From NCBI GenBank assembly GCA_015234465.1, contig JADGNA010000008.1, forward strand, positions 930,001 through 994,000: a stretch of 64,000 nucleotides of DNA. Direction: 5' to 3'. Source of the stretch: Salinibacterium sp. (GTDB lineage Bacteria > Actinomycetota > Actinomycetes > Actinomycetales > Microbacteriaceae). Under the pieces are notes generated by a model. That model was not told the origin of the DNA, searched no databases, and saw only the letters and a program-made list of their open reading frames with translations. The translations under genes and the position numbers were made by a program. Below are positions 1-8,736 of the stretch, in pieces (the stretch's first letter is position 1; each line of letters begins with the position of its first letter).

Positions 1-190
1 GCGCGCCCTGCTCGCGGCCATCGTCGAGCGGGAGCAGGACGCGGGTCGCATCCGCGCCGAGGTCGCCGTCGACGACGTGTTGCTCGCAATCTCGATGCTC
101 GCCGGCATCCTCGCCCGCACAGAAGCGGATGCCCGCCCCGAGGTCGCGCGCCGCGCCTGGGGCATCCTGCACACGGCCTTCGCGCCGTAG
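1..190 (+). CDS. TetR-family regulator, C-terminal end (partial)
   Basis: This is the 3' end of a gene cut by the window start; it reads in frame from base 2 to a TAG at 188-190. The 62 visible residues form amphipathic helices with the pattern EREQDAGRIRAEV, then DDVLLAISMLAGIL, then a short tail ending HTAFAP. This is typical of the ligand-binding C-terminus of TetR-family repressors. The DNA-binding domain lies outside the window, so the family call rests only on this tail. The gene converges on the CNNM pair across a palindromic element and a hairpin. Confidence 0.55.
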   Translation, partial: RALLAAIVEREQDAGRIRAEVAVDDVLLAISMLAGILARTEADARPEVARRAWGILHTAFAP

Positions 191-191
191 T

Positions 192-278
192 CTGGGTTTC
201 GATACAGCCCTGGCGGGCTTACTCAACCCACGGGCTTCCGCGGGTTGAGTAAGGCCTTCAGGCCGCATCGAAACCCAG
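192..278. repeat. Palindromic element A1 between convergent genes
   Basis: An 87-bp inverted repeat. The outer arms CTGGGTTTCGAT (192-203) and ATCGAAACCCAG (267-278) are perfect complements, and so are the inner arms CTTACTCAACCC (218-229) and GGGTTGAGTAAG (242-253). Part of the same element, in reverse orientation, recurs at 45258-45315 inside a carotenoid gene. Related TTGAGCCTGTCGAAAC units occur near 44893. It sits between a rightward and a leftward gene, so it may also act as a bidirectional terminator. Confidence 0.85.
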
Positions 279-295
279 TGGCGGCCGAAACACGC

Positions 296-326
296 AGCGC
301 CCGCCTGCCGGATGGCAGACGGGCGC
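296..326 (-). terminator. Hairpin after the CNNM operon
   Basis: AGCGCCCG and CTGCC pair with GGCAG and CGGGCGCT around a 4-nt GGAT loop, with one internal mismatch. It lies 20 nt beyond the stop of the leftward gene ending at 346. No strong T-run follows, as is usual in this GC-rich group. Confidence 0.6.
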
Positions 327-345
327 TGAACGTGGCGCGGCGCGC

Positions 346-1389
346 TTACGCGGCGGTCGTCGCGTCGTCGATCTCGCCGACGAGCACCTCGATGACGTCC
401 TCCAGGTAGAGGATGCCCACGGTCTCGCCGGCGGGGTCGAGCGTGCGGGCGACATGGGCGCCGCGGCGGCGGAGCACCGCGAGCGCATCCTCGAGTTCGG
501 CCGTGCGCGCGATCGAGATGAGGCGGCGCAGTCGCTTCTCGGGGATGGGGGCCATGATCTGTTCCGGCTGGTGCAGGTCGAGCACGTCCTTCATGTGCAC
601 GTAGGCGGCCGGCTGGCCCTGCTCGTCCGCGACGATGTAGCGCGAGTAGCCGTGCTCGCTGACGGCAGCACGCACGTCCGCCGGGGTGGCGTTGTAGGGC
701 AGCAGCACCATCTCAGCGAGCGGCACATCGACCTCGTCGACCGTCTTCTCGGTGAACTCGAACGCACCGGCGAGCGTGCCGGAGGCATCCGTCAGCGTGC
801 CCTCCCTGCGGGACTGCTCGACGATGTTGGCGACCTCGTCGAGCGTGTACGTGCTCGTCGCCTCATCCTTCGGCTGCACCTTGAAGAGGCGCAGGATGCC
901 GTTGGCGGCCGTGTTCAGCGTCCAGATGACGGGCTTGAACACCTTGGCGACCGCGACGAGCGCGGGAGCCAGGATGAGCGCGGCCCGGTCGGGCACCGAG
1001 AACGCCATGTTCTTGGGAACCATCTCGCCGAATACGACGTGGAGGAACGTCACGAGGGCGAGGGCCACCGCGAAGGCGATGATGCTAATGAGCTCTGGCG
1101 TGAGCCCCGTGAGCCCAAGCGGGATCTCGAGGAGGTGATGGATCGCCGGCTCACTCACGTTGAGGATGAGCAGCGAACATACGGTGATGCCCAGCTGGCT
1201 CGTGGCGAGCATGAGCGTCGCATGCTCCATCGCCCAGAGGGTCGTCTTGGCGGCGCGTCTGCCGCGCTCAGCCTTCGGCTCGATCTGCGAGCGTCGGGCG
1301 GAGATGACGGCGAACTCGGCACCGACGAAGAAGGCGTTGGCGATCAGCAGCACGAAGAGCCAGATCACTCCGGGGAGGTACTCAGTCAT
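346..1389 (-). CDS. CNNM/HlyC-CorC family membrane protein (short form)
   Basis: 347 aa. The N-terminal half is a DUF21/CNNM membrane domain (about residues 1-190, several hydrophobic segments, with the family signature GEMVPKN near residue 120). Two CBS repeats follow (about 205-335), of the kind that sense adenine nucleotides. The C-terminal CorC/transporter-associated domain of its neighbour is absent. Such proteins are called hemolysin-like but are mostly implicated in Mg2+/Co2+ handling at the cytoplasmic membrane. The ATG follows an AAGGAGG site, and the first 8 nt overlap the end of the upstream paralogue, so the two are co-translated. The ion specificity is inference. Confidence 0.85.
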   Translation of the reverse strand: MTEYLPGVIWLFVLLIANAFFVGAEFAVISARRSQIEPKAERGRRAAKTTLWAMEHATLMLATSQLGITVCSLLILNVSEPAIHHLLEIPLGLTGLTPELISIIAFAVALALVTFLHVVFGEMVPKNMAFSVPDRAALILAPALVAVAKVFKPVIWTLNTAANGILRLFKVQPKDEATSTYTLDEVANIVEQSRREGTLTDASGTLAGAFEFTEKTVDEVDVPLAEMVLLPYNATPADVRAAVSEHGYSRYIVADEQGQPAAYVHMKDVLDLHQPEQIMAPIPEKRLRRLISIARTAELEDALAVLRRRGAHVARTLDPAGETVGILYLEDVIEVLVGEIDDATTAA

Positions 1390-2749
1390 TGCCGACCTCC
1401 TTCAGGATGCCCTCGATGGTGCGGTCGTGGCTGCTCATGAGACTCGGGTCCTCGTCGGGGTCGTCCGGGGTGTAGCGGAGGCGCACGATGCGGTGCCCGT
1501 CGATGCGCTCGACGCGGAGGGTGCCGTTCTCGAGGCGCACCTCGTCGCCCAGCTCGGGGAGCCGTTCGAGCGCATCCGTGACGTAGCCGCCGGCCGTGTC
1601 GTAGTCGGCGCCCTGCGGGATGTCGACGCCCGTGCGGTCGAAGACCTCATCGGGTCGCCAGCCGGCGTCGAAGGTGAGCGAACGCCCGCGACGCAGCACG
1701 CCGGTGCGGGTGCGGTCGTGTTCGTCCTCCAGCTCGCCGACGATCTCCTCGACGAGGTCTTCAAGCGTCACGATGCCGGCGGTGCCGCCGTGCTCGTCAC
1801 CGACGATCGCGATCTGCAGGCCTTCCGCTCGGAGCAGTCCGAGCAGGTGGTCGGCGCCCATGCTCTCGGGCACGGTGCGCACGGGGCTCATGAGCGCCTC
1901 CGCCGTGAGCGCATCGCGCTCGTCGAAGGGCACTTCGAAGGCCTGCTTCACGTGCACGACACCGACGACGCGGTCGGGGGTGCCGTTGATCACGGGGAAA
2001 CGCGAATACCCCGTGGCGAGCGATGCATTGATGATGGCGCTTGCCGACTCGTCGCTCTCGACGCTGACCATGCGCACGCGTGGCGTCATGACGTCGGATG
2101 CGTCGTGGTTCGCGAAGCGGAGGGTGCGGCGCAGCAGCTGCGCGTCATCCTTCTCAAGCAGTCCCGCAAGTGCCGAGTGACGGATGAGGTACGAGAGCTC
2201 GTCGGCGCTGCGGGCGCCGGAGAGCTCCTCCTTCGGCTCGATGCCGAAGGAGCGGATGATGGCGTTCGCCGTGTTGTTGAAGAGCAGGATGAGCGGCTTG
2301 AACACGGCCGTGAACAGCCGCTGGAACGGCGTCACGAGCTTGGCGGTCGCAAGCGGCACGGCGAGGGCGAAGTTCTTGGGCACGAGCTCGCCGATAATCA
2401 TCGAGAACAGGGTCGCGATCAGGATGCCGGTGGTCGCACCAATCGGCGTCACGGCGGCCTCTGGCACGCCGAGCTCCAGGAGCGGCCCGCGGAGCAGGCT
2501 GCTGACGGCCGGCTCGAAGGTGTAGCCGGTGAGCAGTGTCGTCAGCGTGATGCCGAGCTGCGCGCTCGAGAGGTGCGTCGACGTGATCCGCAGCGCCTTG
2601 ATGGTGCCGTTGAGTCCACGTTCGCCCTTGTCGCGACGCTTCTCGAGTTCATTGCGGTCGAGGTTGACGAGCGCGAACTCGCTCGCGACGAAGAGTCCGG
2701 TGCCCACGGTCAGCACGAGACCGATGGCGAGCATGCCCCACTCATTCAT
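1382..2749 (-). CDS. CNNM/HlyC-CorC family membrane protein (long form)
   Basis: 455 aa: CNNM membrane domain (about 1-190, with GELVPKN), paired CBS domains (about 205-330), an acidic linker, and a C-terminal CorC_HlyC domain (about 345-430) containing the typical stretches FDAGWRPDE and YDTAGGYVTD. It is the first gene of a two-gene operon with the short paralogue. A long and a short CNNM protein in tandem is a common actinobacterial arrangement and may form a heteromer. The likely role is divalent cation transport or homeostasis in the membrane. Nothing obvious is seen in the 94 bp between it and the IclR gene upstream. Confidence 0.87.
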   Translation of the reverse strand: MNEWGMLAIGLVLTVGTGLFVASEFALVNLDRNELEKRRDKGERGLNGTIKALRITSTHLSSAQLGITLTTLLTGYTFEPAVSSLLRGPLLELGVPEAAVTPIGATTGILIATLFSMIIGELVPKNFALAVPLATAKLVTPFQRLFTAVFKPLILLFNNTANAIIRSFGIEPKEELSGARSADELSYLIRHSALAGLLEKDDAQLLRRTLRFANHDASDVMTPRVRMVSVESDESASAIINASLATGYSRFPVINGTPDRVVGVVHVKQAFEVPFDERDALTAEALMSPVRTVPESMGADHLLGLLRAEGLQIAIVGDEHGGTAGIVTLEDLVEEIVGELEDEHDRTRTGVLRRGRSLTFDAGWRPDEVFDRTGVDIPQGADYDTAGGYVTDALERLPELGDEVRLENGTLRVERIDGHRIVRLRYTPDDPDEDPSLMSSHDRTIEGILKEVGND

Positions 2750-2843
2750 GAGGTCCCCCCGTCCATCTCAGGCTTCGCGCTGGCGAAACGATGGGCAGGG
2801 GGCGGGGCCTGTGAGAAGGAGGGTCATCCATGGTGGTCTCAAG

Positions 2844-3662
2844 TTATCGGGAGGGTTCGCCGCGTTCCTGTGGAAAAGCCGAGTGGGCCGCCGCCAGCTG
2901 GGCCACATCCGTGGCGCAGCGCTGCACCCGCGCGACGGTCTGCGGCACGAGTAGCCGTTCGAGGCGGCCGACGGGGCATGCGACCGAGATCGCCGCGAGG
3001 GGCGCGCCGCCGGGCGTGAGGATTGCGACGCCGACGGCCCCGACGCCGTCCTCGCTCTCTTCCCGGTTGACGGCGAAGCCGACCGAGCGCGCCGCCCTGA
3101 GCTGCCCCAGGAGCCGGTCGAGGGAGGTTTCGTCGAGTGTGCGCCCCGAGGCCTCGGCGCTGCGTGAACGATAGAGCGCACGTACCGTCTCGGCGGGTTC
3201 ATGGGCGAGCATGATCTTGCCGCCCGAGGTGTGCAGCGCTGGCACGACGCTGCCCGTGCGGTCGCCCACCCGGAGTACGGCGCCGCCTTCGACCGTGTGG
3301 AGAAAACGGATGTCGGTGCCCACCCGGATCATGAGGTTGACGGTCTCGCCCAGCTCCGCGCTGAGCGCCTCCATCTCGGGGGCGGCGAGATCGCGGAGCT
3401 CGCGGGTCCACGGGGCGCGGATGGCCCGGGCATCCATCGCCGGCCCCGGCACGTAGCGCCGCTGCTCGTCCTGCGTCGCGAAGCCCCGGTAGACGAGCAT
3501 GGAGAAGAGCCGGTGCGCGGTGGAGAGCGCGATGTCGAGTTCCGCCGCCGCATCCGTGACCCGAAGGCTGCCGGAGTCGCGCAGCAGCTGCAGGAGCCGC
3601 AGCACGTTGTCGACCGATTCGATGACGTAGGCGGGCCGCTCCTGGATCGTGCTTTTCTTCAC
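2844..3662 (-). CDS. IclR-family transcriptional regulator
   Basis: 272 aa from the GTG at 3662: winged HTH (about residues 12-70, with SVDNVLRLLQLL and the recognition region LDIALSTAHRLFSMLV), then the IclR effector-binding domain (about 85-260). An ATG at 3740 would add 26 residues. That start leaves only 2 bp to the divergent monooxygenase, and the extra residues do not look like family sequence, so the GTG is preferred, although its ribosome site is weak. It probably controls the adjacent mobA-like gene in response to an aromatic acid, as IclR regulators of aromatic catabolism do. That target is inferred from position. Confidence 0.82.
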   Translation of the reverse strand: MKKSTIQERPAYVIESVDNVLRLLQLLRDSGSLRVTDAAAELDIALSTAHRLFSMLVYRGFATQDEQRRYVPGPAMDARAIRAPWTRELRDLAAPEMEALSAELGETVNLMIRVGTDIRFLHTVEGGAVLRVGDRTGSVVPALHTSGGKIMLAHEPAETVRALYRSRSAEASGRTLDETSLDRLLGQLRAARSVGFAVNREESEDGVGAVGVAILTPGGAPLAAISVACPVGRLERLLVPQTVARVQRCATDVAQLAAAHSAFPQERGEPSR

Positions 3663-3742
3663 AGAAGAAGTGTATTGCGGGGGCTTTTCTGCTGCCCGAG
3701 AGTAGTCGTGGGCCAGCGCCCGCAGACGAAGGATGGGCAACG

Positions 3743-5632
3743 ATGCAGTTCTACCTCAACGGCTACCACGCGGGCGATCCGCACGTGCAGCCGGCAGCGC
3801 CGGACGCGACGCGCGCGCGCTCGGGTGATGACACCGTCGACGTGCTCGTCGTCGGGGGCGGACCGGCGGGGCTCGTGTTGGGGGCGTCGCTCGCCCAGTT
3901 CCCCGAGATCAGCACGATGCTGATCGACAAACGGCCCGGCCCGCTCGAGCTCGGCCAGGCCGACGGGGTCGCCTGCCGCACGATCGAGATGTTCGAGGCC
4001 TTCGGCTTCGCCCACCAGGTGCTCGAAGAGTCCTACTGGGTGAACGAGGTGGTCTTCTGGCGGCCAGACCCCGCGGACCCGGCCCGCATCGTGCGCAACG
4101 GCCGGGTGAGGGATGTCGAAGACGGCCTCTCCGAGATGCCGCACGTCATTCTCAACCAGGCGCGCATCCACGAGTTCCTCACCGAGTGCATGGCGAACGG
4201 ACCCGCACGCCTGGCACCCCGCTACGGCACCGAACTCGTGAGCCTCGAGCAGGTGCCAGGCGACTCGCACCCCGTGCACGCGACGATCCGGGATGCGGCG
4301 GGTGCGACATCCGTGGTCCGTGCCCGCTATGTGGTCGGATGCGACGGCGCGCGCAGTGCCGTGCGTCGCTCCTTCGGTGCTGAGCTGCGGGGAGACTCCG
4401 CCAACCAGGCGTGGGGCGTCATGGACGCGCTGCTCACGACGGACTTTCCCGACATCCGGTTCAAGGCGGTCGTGCAGTCGGCGGAGCACGGCAACATGCT
4501 GATCATCCCGCGTGAGGGCGGCTACCTCGTGCGCTTCTACATCGAGCTCGACGAGCTGGCGGAGGGCGAGCGGGCGCGCGACCGCAACATCACGGCCGAC
4601 GACCTGATCGCCGCCGCGCGGCGCGTGCTCGCGCCACACGACCTCGAGGTCAAGGAGGTCGTGTGGTGGTCGGTCTACGAGATCGGCCAGCGCGTGGCCG
4701 AGGCCTTCGACAACTCCGCGCAGACGGGCGGCGTGCCGAACGTGTTCGTGGCGGGGGATGCGTGCCACACGCACAGCCCCAAGGCGGGGCAGGGCATGAA
4801 CGTGTCGATGCAAGACACCTTCAACCTGGGGTGGAAGCTCGCGGCCGTGCTGCGCGGCCGGGCGCCCGAATCGCTGCTGGGTACCTATGAGGCGGAGCGG
4901 CGCGGCGTCGCGCAGGACCTCATCGACTTCGACCGCAAGTGGGCGGGGATGATGAGCGCGCAGTCGGGCGCGACCGGGGTGACACCGGAGGCGCTGCAGC
5001 AACAGTTCTCGGAGCAGGGGCGCTACACGGCGGGTTTCGGCACGAAGTACGCGCCCGCGTTGCTCACCTCGGGTGACGCCCGCGGCGAGCTCGCGACCGG
5101 GCTGCCCCTCGGGGAACGCTTCCACTCCTCACCCGTCGTGCGAGTGGCCGACGGAAAGCACGTGCAGCTCGGCCATGCCGCGCGCGCGGACGGGCGGTGG
5201 CGGCTGTACCTGTTCGGCGATGCCCGCGACATCCGCTCGTCTGACTCGGCCCTCGCCGCGGCGTGCGGGGTGCTCGCGTCGACGTTGCTGCCCCGGTTCA
5301 CGCCCGCCGGTGCCGACGTCGATGACGTGTTCGACGTGCGGGGCGTGCTGCAGCAGTCGCACCACGATGTCGACGTCAGCGACCTGCCCCCGCTGCTCGC
5401 GCCGAGCAAGGGTCGCTATGGGCTCACCGACTACGAGAAGGCGTTCACCTCAGTGACGGGCGCCTTCACCGGCGTGCCGGTCGGCGGGGACATCTACGAC
5501 ATCCGCGGAATCTCCCGCAACGGATGCATCGTGGTCGTGCGCCCCGACCAGTACATCGCGCACGTGCTGCCGCTCGAGGCGGCGGGCGAGCTGGTGGGGT
5601 TCTTCGAAGGGTTCCTGCTCAGTCCGCGGTGA
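3743..5632 (+). CDS. mobA: 3-hydroxybenzoate 4-monooxygenase-like flavoprotein
   Basis: 629 aa, close to the usual 639 aa of MobA. A class A flavin monooxygenase: Rossmann motif GGGPAG (38-43), the MobA-like stretches LGQADGVACRTIEMFEAF and HVILNQARIHE, the FAD ribityl motif GDACHTHSPKAGQGMN (about 340), and a C-terminal thioredoxin-like phenol-hydroxylase domain ending with VVRPDQYIAHVLPL. Family members use NADPH and O2 to hydroxylate 3-hydroxybenzoate to protocatechuate. The resemblance to Comamonas MobA extends over the whole length by memory of that sequence. No ring-cleavage genes are in the window. The ATG follows an AAGGA site. Its end overlaps the convergent phosphodiesterase by 14 bp. 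Confidence 0.83.
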   Translation: MQFYLNGYHAGDPHVQPAAPDATRARSGDDTVDVLVVGGGPAGLVLGASLAQFPEISTMLIDKRPGPLELGQADGVACRTIEMFEAFGFAHQVLEESYWVNEVVFWRPDPADPARIVRNGRVRDVEDGLSEMPHVILNQARIHEFLTECMANGPARLAPRYGTELVSLEQVPGDSHPVHATIRDAAGATSVVRARYVVGCDGARSAVRRSFGAELRGDSANQAWGVMDALLTTDFPDIRFKAVVQSAEHGNMLIIPREGGYLVRFYIELDELAEGERARDRNITADDLIAAARRVLAPHDLEVKEVVWWSVYEIGQRVAEAFDNSAQTGGVPNVFVAGDACHTHSPKAGQGMNVSMQDTFNLGWKLAAVLRGRAPESLLGTYEAERRGVAQDLIDFDRKWAGMMSAQSGATGVTPEALQQQFSEQGRYTAGFGTKYAPALLTSGDARGELATGLPLGERFHSSPVVRVADGKHVQLGHAARADGRWRLYLFGDARDIRSSDSALAAACGVLASTLLPRFTPAGADVDDVFDVRGVLQQSHHDVDVSDLPPLLAPSKGRYGLTDYEKAFTSVTGAFTGVPVGGDIYDIRGISRNGCIVVVRPDQYIAHVLPLEAAGELVGFFEGFLLSPR

Positions 5633-7184
5633 CCTGGTGCCGCAGCACATCCGCCTCAAGGTTGTCCGTGATGAGCCCGTCGACGCCCAGGTCGAGGAGG
5701 GCGCGCATGGCGTTCTCGTCGTTGACGGTCCACGCGTAGAGCGGGAGGCCGCGCTCTTCGGCGGCGTGCACGACCTCGGGGGTGATGGACGCCTGCTCGA
5801 TCGTGAAGAAGTCGCAGTCGATCGAGGGGAGGTCTCCGTGCAGCATCGCGATCGTGAGGCCGACCTCGAGTTTAGGATGCTCGTTTTCCAGCTGCTGCAC
5901 GGTCGCGGCGTCCAGGGAGTGGAACACGTTGCCCTCGAGCGCGTCAATCGCCGCGAGTTCGTCCACGACCTGAGCGGCGAAGTCCCCGACCTCGTGACCG
6001 GTGACCTTGAGCTCGATCATGAGCGGCAGGCCGAGCTCCTTGGCGCGGAGTGCGTAGTCGTGCAGGGTCGGGATCGTGTCGCGGTTGCCGTGCATCTCGA
6101 TGCTCGTGGCGGTGACCTCGGCGGTCGTCATCTCATAGATGTTGCCCGGCACGCCGGCGAGCACGGCGAGGTTGGTGTCGTGGCTGGCGACGATGCCGCC
6201 GTCGGCGGCCTGCAGCACGTCGACCTCGACGTAGTCGGGCGCGTGGGGTGCGGCCGCCTCGAGGGCGAGGATCGTGTTCTCGGGCCCGCCGCTCACGTAG
6301 CCCCGGTGGGCGATCACGAGCGCGTCATCCGGTTCGTGCCCGTCGGCGACCGTGAACGGCACGACGACGGATGCGCCCGTGCCGACCGCGACGACCGTCA
6401 CGAACGCGGCAAGCGCGGGAACGGATGACGCGGGCTTCCGCACCGGCGCGCGCGAGCTGAGGCACAGGGCGACCGTGACCGCGCCGATCACCATCGCGGT
6501 GTCGGAGACGATGCCCGCGCTGGCCGGCACGAGGCTCGCGGCGAGCGCAACGGCGACGATGACGAGGGCGGTGCGCCAGTTGCCGCGCAGCCAGCGACCG
6601 CAGGCGCGGAGGGGGTCGCGGCCGCGACCCAGGATGACGATGCTGGCGAAGACAATGAGGGCGACGGCCGCGAGCCCGAGCACCCACAGTGCCCCGGTGT
6701 GCGGGGTCTTGAGGAACTCGCGGCCGATGAATGGCGGCAGCGTGAGGTCACGGGTGACGGGCGTGAAGAGCGGCACGCGGAGCAGCGGGGCGAGGAAGGT
6801 GAGGGGCAGCACGAGCAGCAGGGAGCGACGCCAACCCCATCCCCTGATGATGGCGAGGGCTCGCTGCGGCGTATCGGAGACGGCGACCGCCAACACGACC
6901 GCCGTCCAGAGCAGCGTGCCGGCGCAGGCGAGGGCAAGGGCGGCCAGCGTGGGCACCCAAGAGCCCGGCGCGAGGAGGAAGGCGCCGATCGTCTCCGGCA
7001 TGAGGGCCGACACGCCTGCCTGCTCGACCGCGGCCTCAAGGAGTGCGCCCGCGGCGGGACCACCCGCGCGGGCCAGGGCGACGTAGACGAGCCAGAGGAG
7101 CAGCCAGCTTCGGAGCGGCAGGCTGGCGAGGCATCCGGCGATCCGGGCGACGCCGCGGGCTGGGGCGGCCGATGGGCTCGTCAC
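5619..7184 (-). CDS. Membrane-anchored glycerophosphodiester phosphodiesterase
   Basis: 521 aa. The first half has about six to seven hydrophobic membrane segments (glycerophosphodiesterase membrane domain). The second half is the GDPD TIM barrel, with AHRG, then PENT, then YVEVDV, then DGGIVASHD, which supply the catalytic His, Glu and Asp. It probably hydrolyses glycerophosphodiesters or lipoteichoic-type glycerophosphate polymers at the membrane surface. The GTG at 7184 is chosen because GGAAAGGA lies 6 nt upstream; an in-frame ATG at 7313 would add 43 cysteine- and arginine-rich residues that do not look native. The 181 bp between it and the next gene holds no recognised feature. Confidence 0.85.
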   Translation of the reverse strand: MTSPSAAPARGVARIAGCLASLPLRSWLLLWLVYVALARAGGPAAGALLEAAVEQAGVSALMPETIGAFLLAPGSWVPTLAALALACAGTLLWTAVVLAVAVSDTPQRALAIIRGWGWRRSLLLVLPLTFLAPLLRVPLFTPVTRDLTLPPFIGREFLKTPHTGALWVLGLAAVALIVFASIVILGRGRDPLRACGRWLRGNWRTALVIVAVALAASLVPASAGIVSDTAMVIGAVTVALCLSSRAPVRKPASSVPALAAFVTVVAVGTGASVVVPFTVADGHEPDDALVIAHRGYVSGGPENTILALEAAAPHAPDYVEVDVLQAADGGIVASHDTNLAVLAGVPGNIYEMTTAEVTATSIEMHGNRDTIPTLHDYALRAKELGLPLMIELKVTGHEVGDFAAQVVDELAAIDALEGNVFHSLDAATVQQLENEHPKLEVGLTIAMLHGDLPSIDCDFFTIEQASITPEVVHAAEERGLPLYAWTVNDENAMRALLDLGVDGLITDNLEADVLRHQVTAD

Positions 7185-7365
7185 GTGCACTCCTTTCCGT
7201 GGGGTCGCGGCGGTGCAAATGGTAGGCCCGAGCGGTCGCTGTGGGCACAGAGCTTCCTGTGCATCGCGAGGACGCCGGCCTGACCTGCACCACGTGCAGC
7301 CAGCGCCGCACAAACTCAGTGAACGGCTCTATCGGGACCGCGCTCGGTTCAACCCGTGCGCTCGG

Positions 7366-8517
7366 TCACGCCGCCAGGTCGCAGAGCTTTCGCAGCCGCG
7401 GGATCGGGATGCGGTAGTTGACCGAGACGGCGGTGGCAGTGCCATCCGGATGCTCCCACCGGAGCAACTGCGACGCTGGACCGTCTCCGTCGATGACGGT
7501 GGGCTCGCCGATGAGCGGTGCCCGCCCCGCGACGCGGATGTTGAGCCCGAACTGTTCGGTCCAGAAGTAGGGACGGTCGTTGAGTTCGGGGGCCGCGTCG
7601 CCCAGCAGGAGTGCCTGAGCGGCGACCTTCGCTTGGGCGATTGCGCTGTTCCAGATGGGGCTGCGCAGGTGCCCGCCGTCTGTGGGCACGGCGGCGACAT
7701 CGCCGGCCGCGACGATCTCTGCGCGCGCGAGCTCGCCATGGAGCACTCGCCCGCGCGTGTCGACCGGGAGTGGACCGCTTGAGGGCAGCCCGCTACCCGC
7801 GAGCCACTCGGTGTTCGGGATGTCTCCCACGGCCGACTGCAGCAGCTCGCCCTCGATGATGGTGCCGTCGGCGAGGGCCGCGACTGAGCGACCTCCGTGC
7901 TGGATGATCCGGGCATCCGGTGTCTCGATGAGGTTCAGCCCGTGCGCGAGGGCGGCGGCGGCGATGGTCGCGCCCAGGTGCGCGCCGAGCTGGCGTGCCA
8001 TGGGTGGTTCGTTGGTGATGAGGGTGACGCGGCATCCGGCCTCAAGGGCCCCCGATGCTGCCTCCATCCCCAGCGGACCGCCACCCACGATCACCACATC
8101 CGGCCTCCCGGCGATGCGGTCGCGCAGGGTGAGGGCGTCGTCGAGGGTGCGCAGCACGAGTTCGTCCGGCCCGGCCCCGAGCCGCCGCGCTCGGGAGCCG
8201 CTCGCGATGACGAGCCCGTCGTACTTGAGGGTCGTGCCGTCGTTCAGGCTGAGCATCCGCTGCTCGATGTCGAGCCCGGATGCCGCGACCCCGAGCATTT
8301 CGACGGCGCCGTGGTCAGGCGCCGGCAGTTCGTGTGCGGTGAGGTCGGCGTCCGAGCGCAGGAGTGCCTTCGAGAGGGCGGGGCGACTGTATGCCGCGCG
8401 TGCTTCGTCGCCGATGATGGTGAGTGCGCCGTCGAAGTCCGCCGAGCGCAGGGTGTCTGCCGCGGTCTGGCCGGCGATGCCGTTGCCGACAATGACGATG
8501 CGGTCGAGGGTCGACAT
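7366..8517 (-). CDS. FAD-dependent ferredoxin/rubredoxin reductase-like oxidoreductase
   Basis: 383 aa. Two dinucleotide folds are visible: FAD motif VGNGIAGQTAA at the N-terminus and NAD(P)H motif VIVGGGPLGMEAA near residue 147. ALADGTIIEGELL and VAAGDVAAVPTDGG follow in the FAD C-terminal motif (about 285-300). This is the architecture of reductases that feed ferredoxin-dependent P450s or ring-hydroxylating oxygenases. The true ATG is at 8517, 1 bp after the stop of a ferredoxin-like remnant on the same strand, so the pair was once a reductase-ferredoxin operon. No P450 or oxygenase is nearby, and its present electron acceptor is unknown. Confidence 0.85.
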   Translation of the reverse strand: MSTLDRIVIVGNGIAGQTAADTLRSADFDGALTIIGDEARAAYSRPALSKALLRSDADLTAHELPAPDHGAVEMLGVAASGLDIEQRMLSLNDGTTLKYDGLVIASGSRARRLGAGPDELVLRTLDDALTLRDRIAGRPDVVIVGGGPLGMEAASGALEAGCRVTLITNEPPMARQLGAHLGATIAAAALAHGLNLIETPDARIIQHGGRSVAALADGTIIEGELLQSAVGDIPNTEWLAGSGLPSSGPLPVDTRGRVLHGELARAEIVAAGDVAAVPTDGGHLRSPIWNSAIAQAKVAAQALLLGDAAPELNDRPYFWTEQFGLNIRVAGRAPLIGEPTVIDGDGPASQLLRWEHPDGTATAVSVNYRIPIPRLRKLCDLAA

Positions 8518-8518
8518 C

Positions 8519-8638
8519 TCAGACCAGCTTGAGCGCCGCGACGGGGCAGATGCGCGCGGCAGCCCGCGCGGTCTCCACGTCAGGGCCGTCGACCTCGGGT
8601 TGGTCGATGATGAGTTCGCCGTCGTCGTCAAGGTGCAT
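8519..8638 (-). pseudogene. Ferredoxin remnant, 5' half lost at a palindromic element
   Basis: A 39-residue frame begins MHLDDDGELIIDQPEV and ends AARICPVAALKLV. It matches the C-terminal half of a single-cluster [3Fe-4S] ferredoxin, including the last cluster cysteine followed by Pro. The N-terminal half, which carries the other cluster cysteines, is absent. Reading upstream, the similarity to ferredoxin stops at palindromic element B1 (8650-8730), and a TGA is met inside that element. It can no longer bind a complete cluster. The downstream reductase starts 1 bp after its stop, as in intact operons. Whether any peptide is made is unknown. Confidence 0.72.
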
Positions 8639-8649
8639 CAGCGCGGGCG

Positions 8650-8730
8650 GTGTCAACAGTGCGGTGGTTTCTCATCAGCGCGCCCGAATATTCGGCCGCG
8701 CTGATTGAGAAACACCGCACTGTCGGCGTG
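8650..8730. repeat. Palindromic element B1
   Basis: An 81-bp element whose arms pair almost throughout: ACAGTGCGGTG at 8656 with CACCGCACTGT ending at 8723, then TTTCTCA with TGAGAAA, and TCAGCGCG with CGCGCTGA, around a central AATATT. A copy in the same orientation lies at 11866-11946, with the last 41 nt identical. It abuts the truncated ferredoxin. Confidence 0.9.
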
Positions 8731-8736
8731 GTTGCG

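Noticed and set aside
1160-3019. 619-codon plus-strand open frame across the CNNM genes
   Set aside because: Antisense to two recognisable membrane proteins and spanning their intergenic region; no family resemblance.
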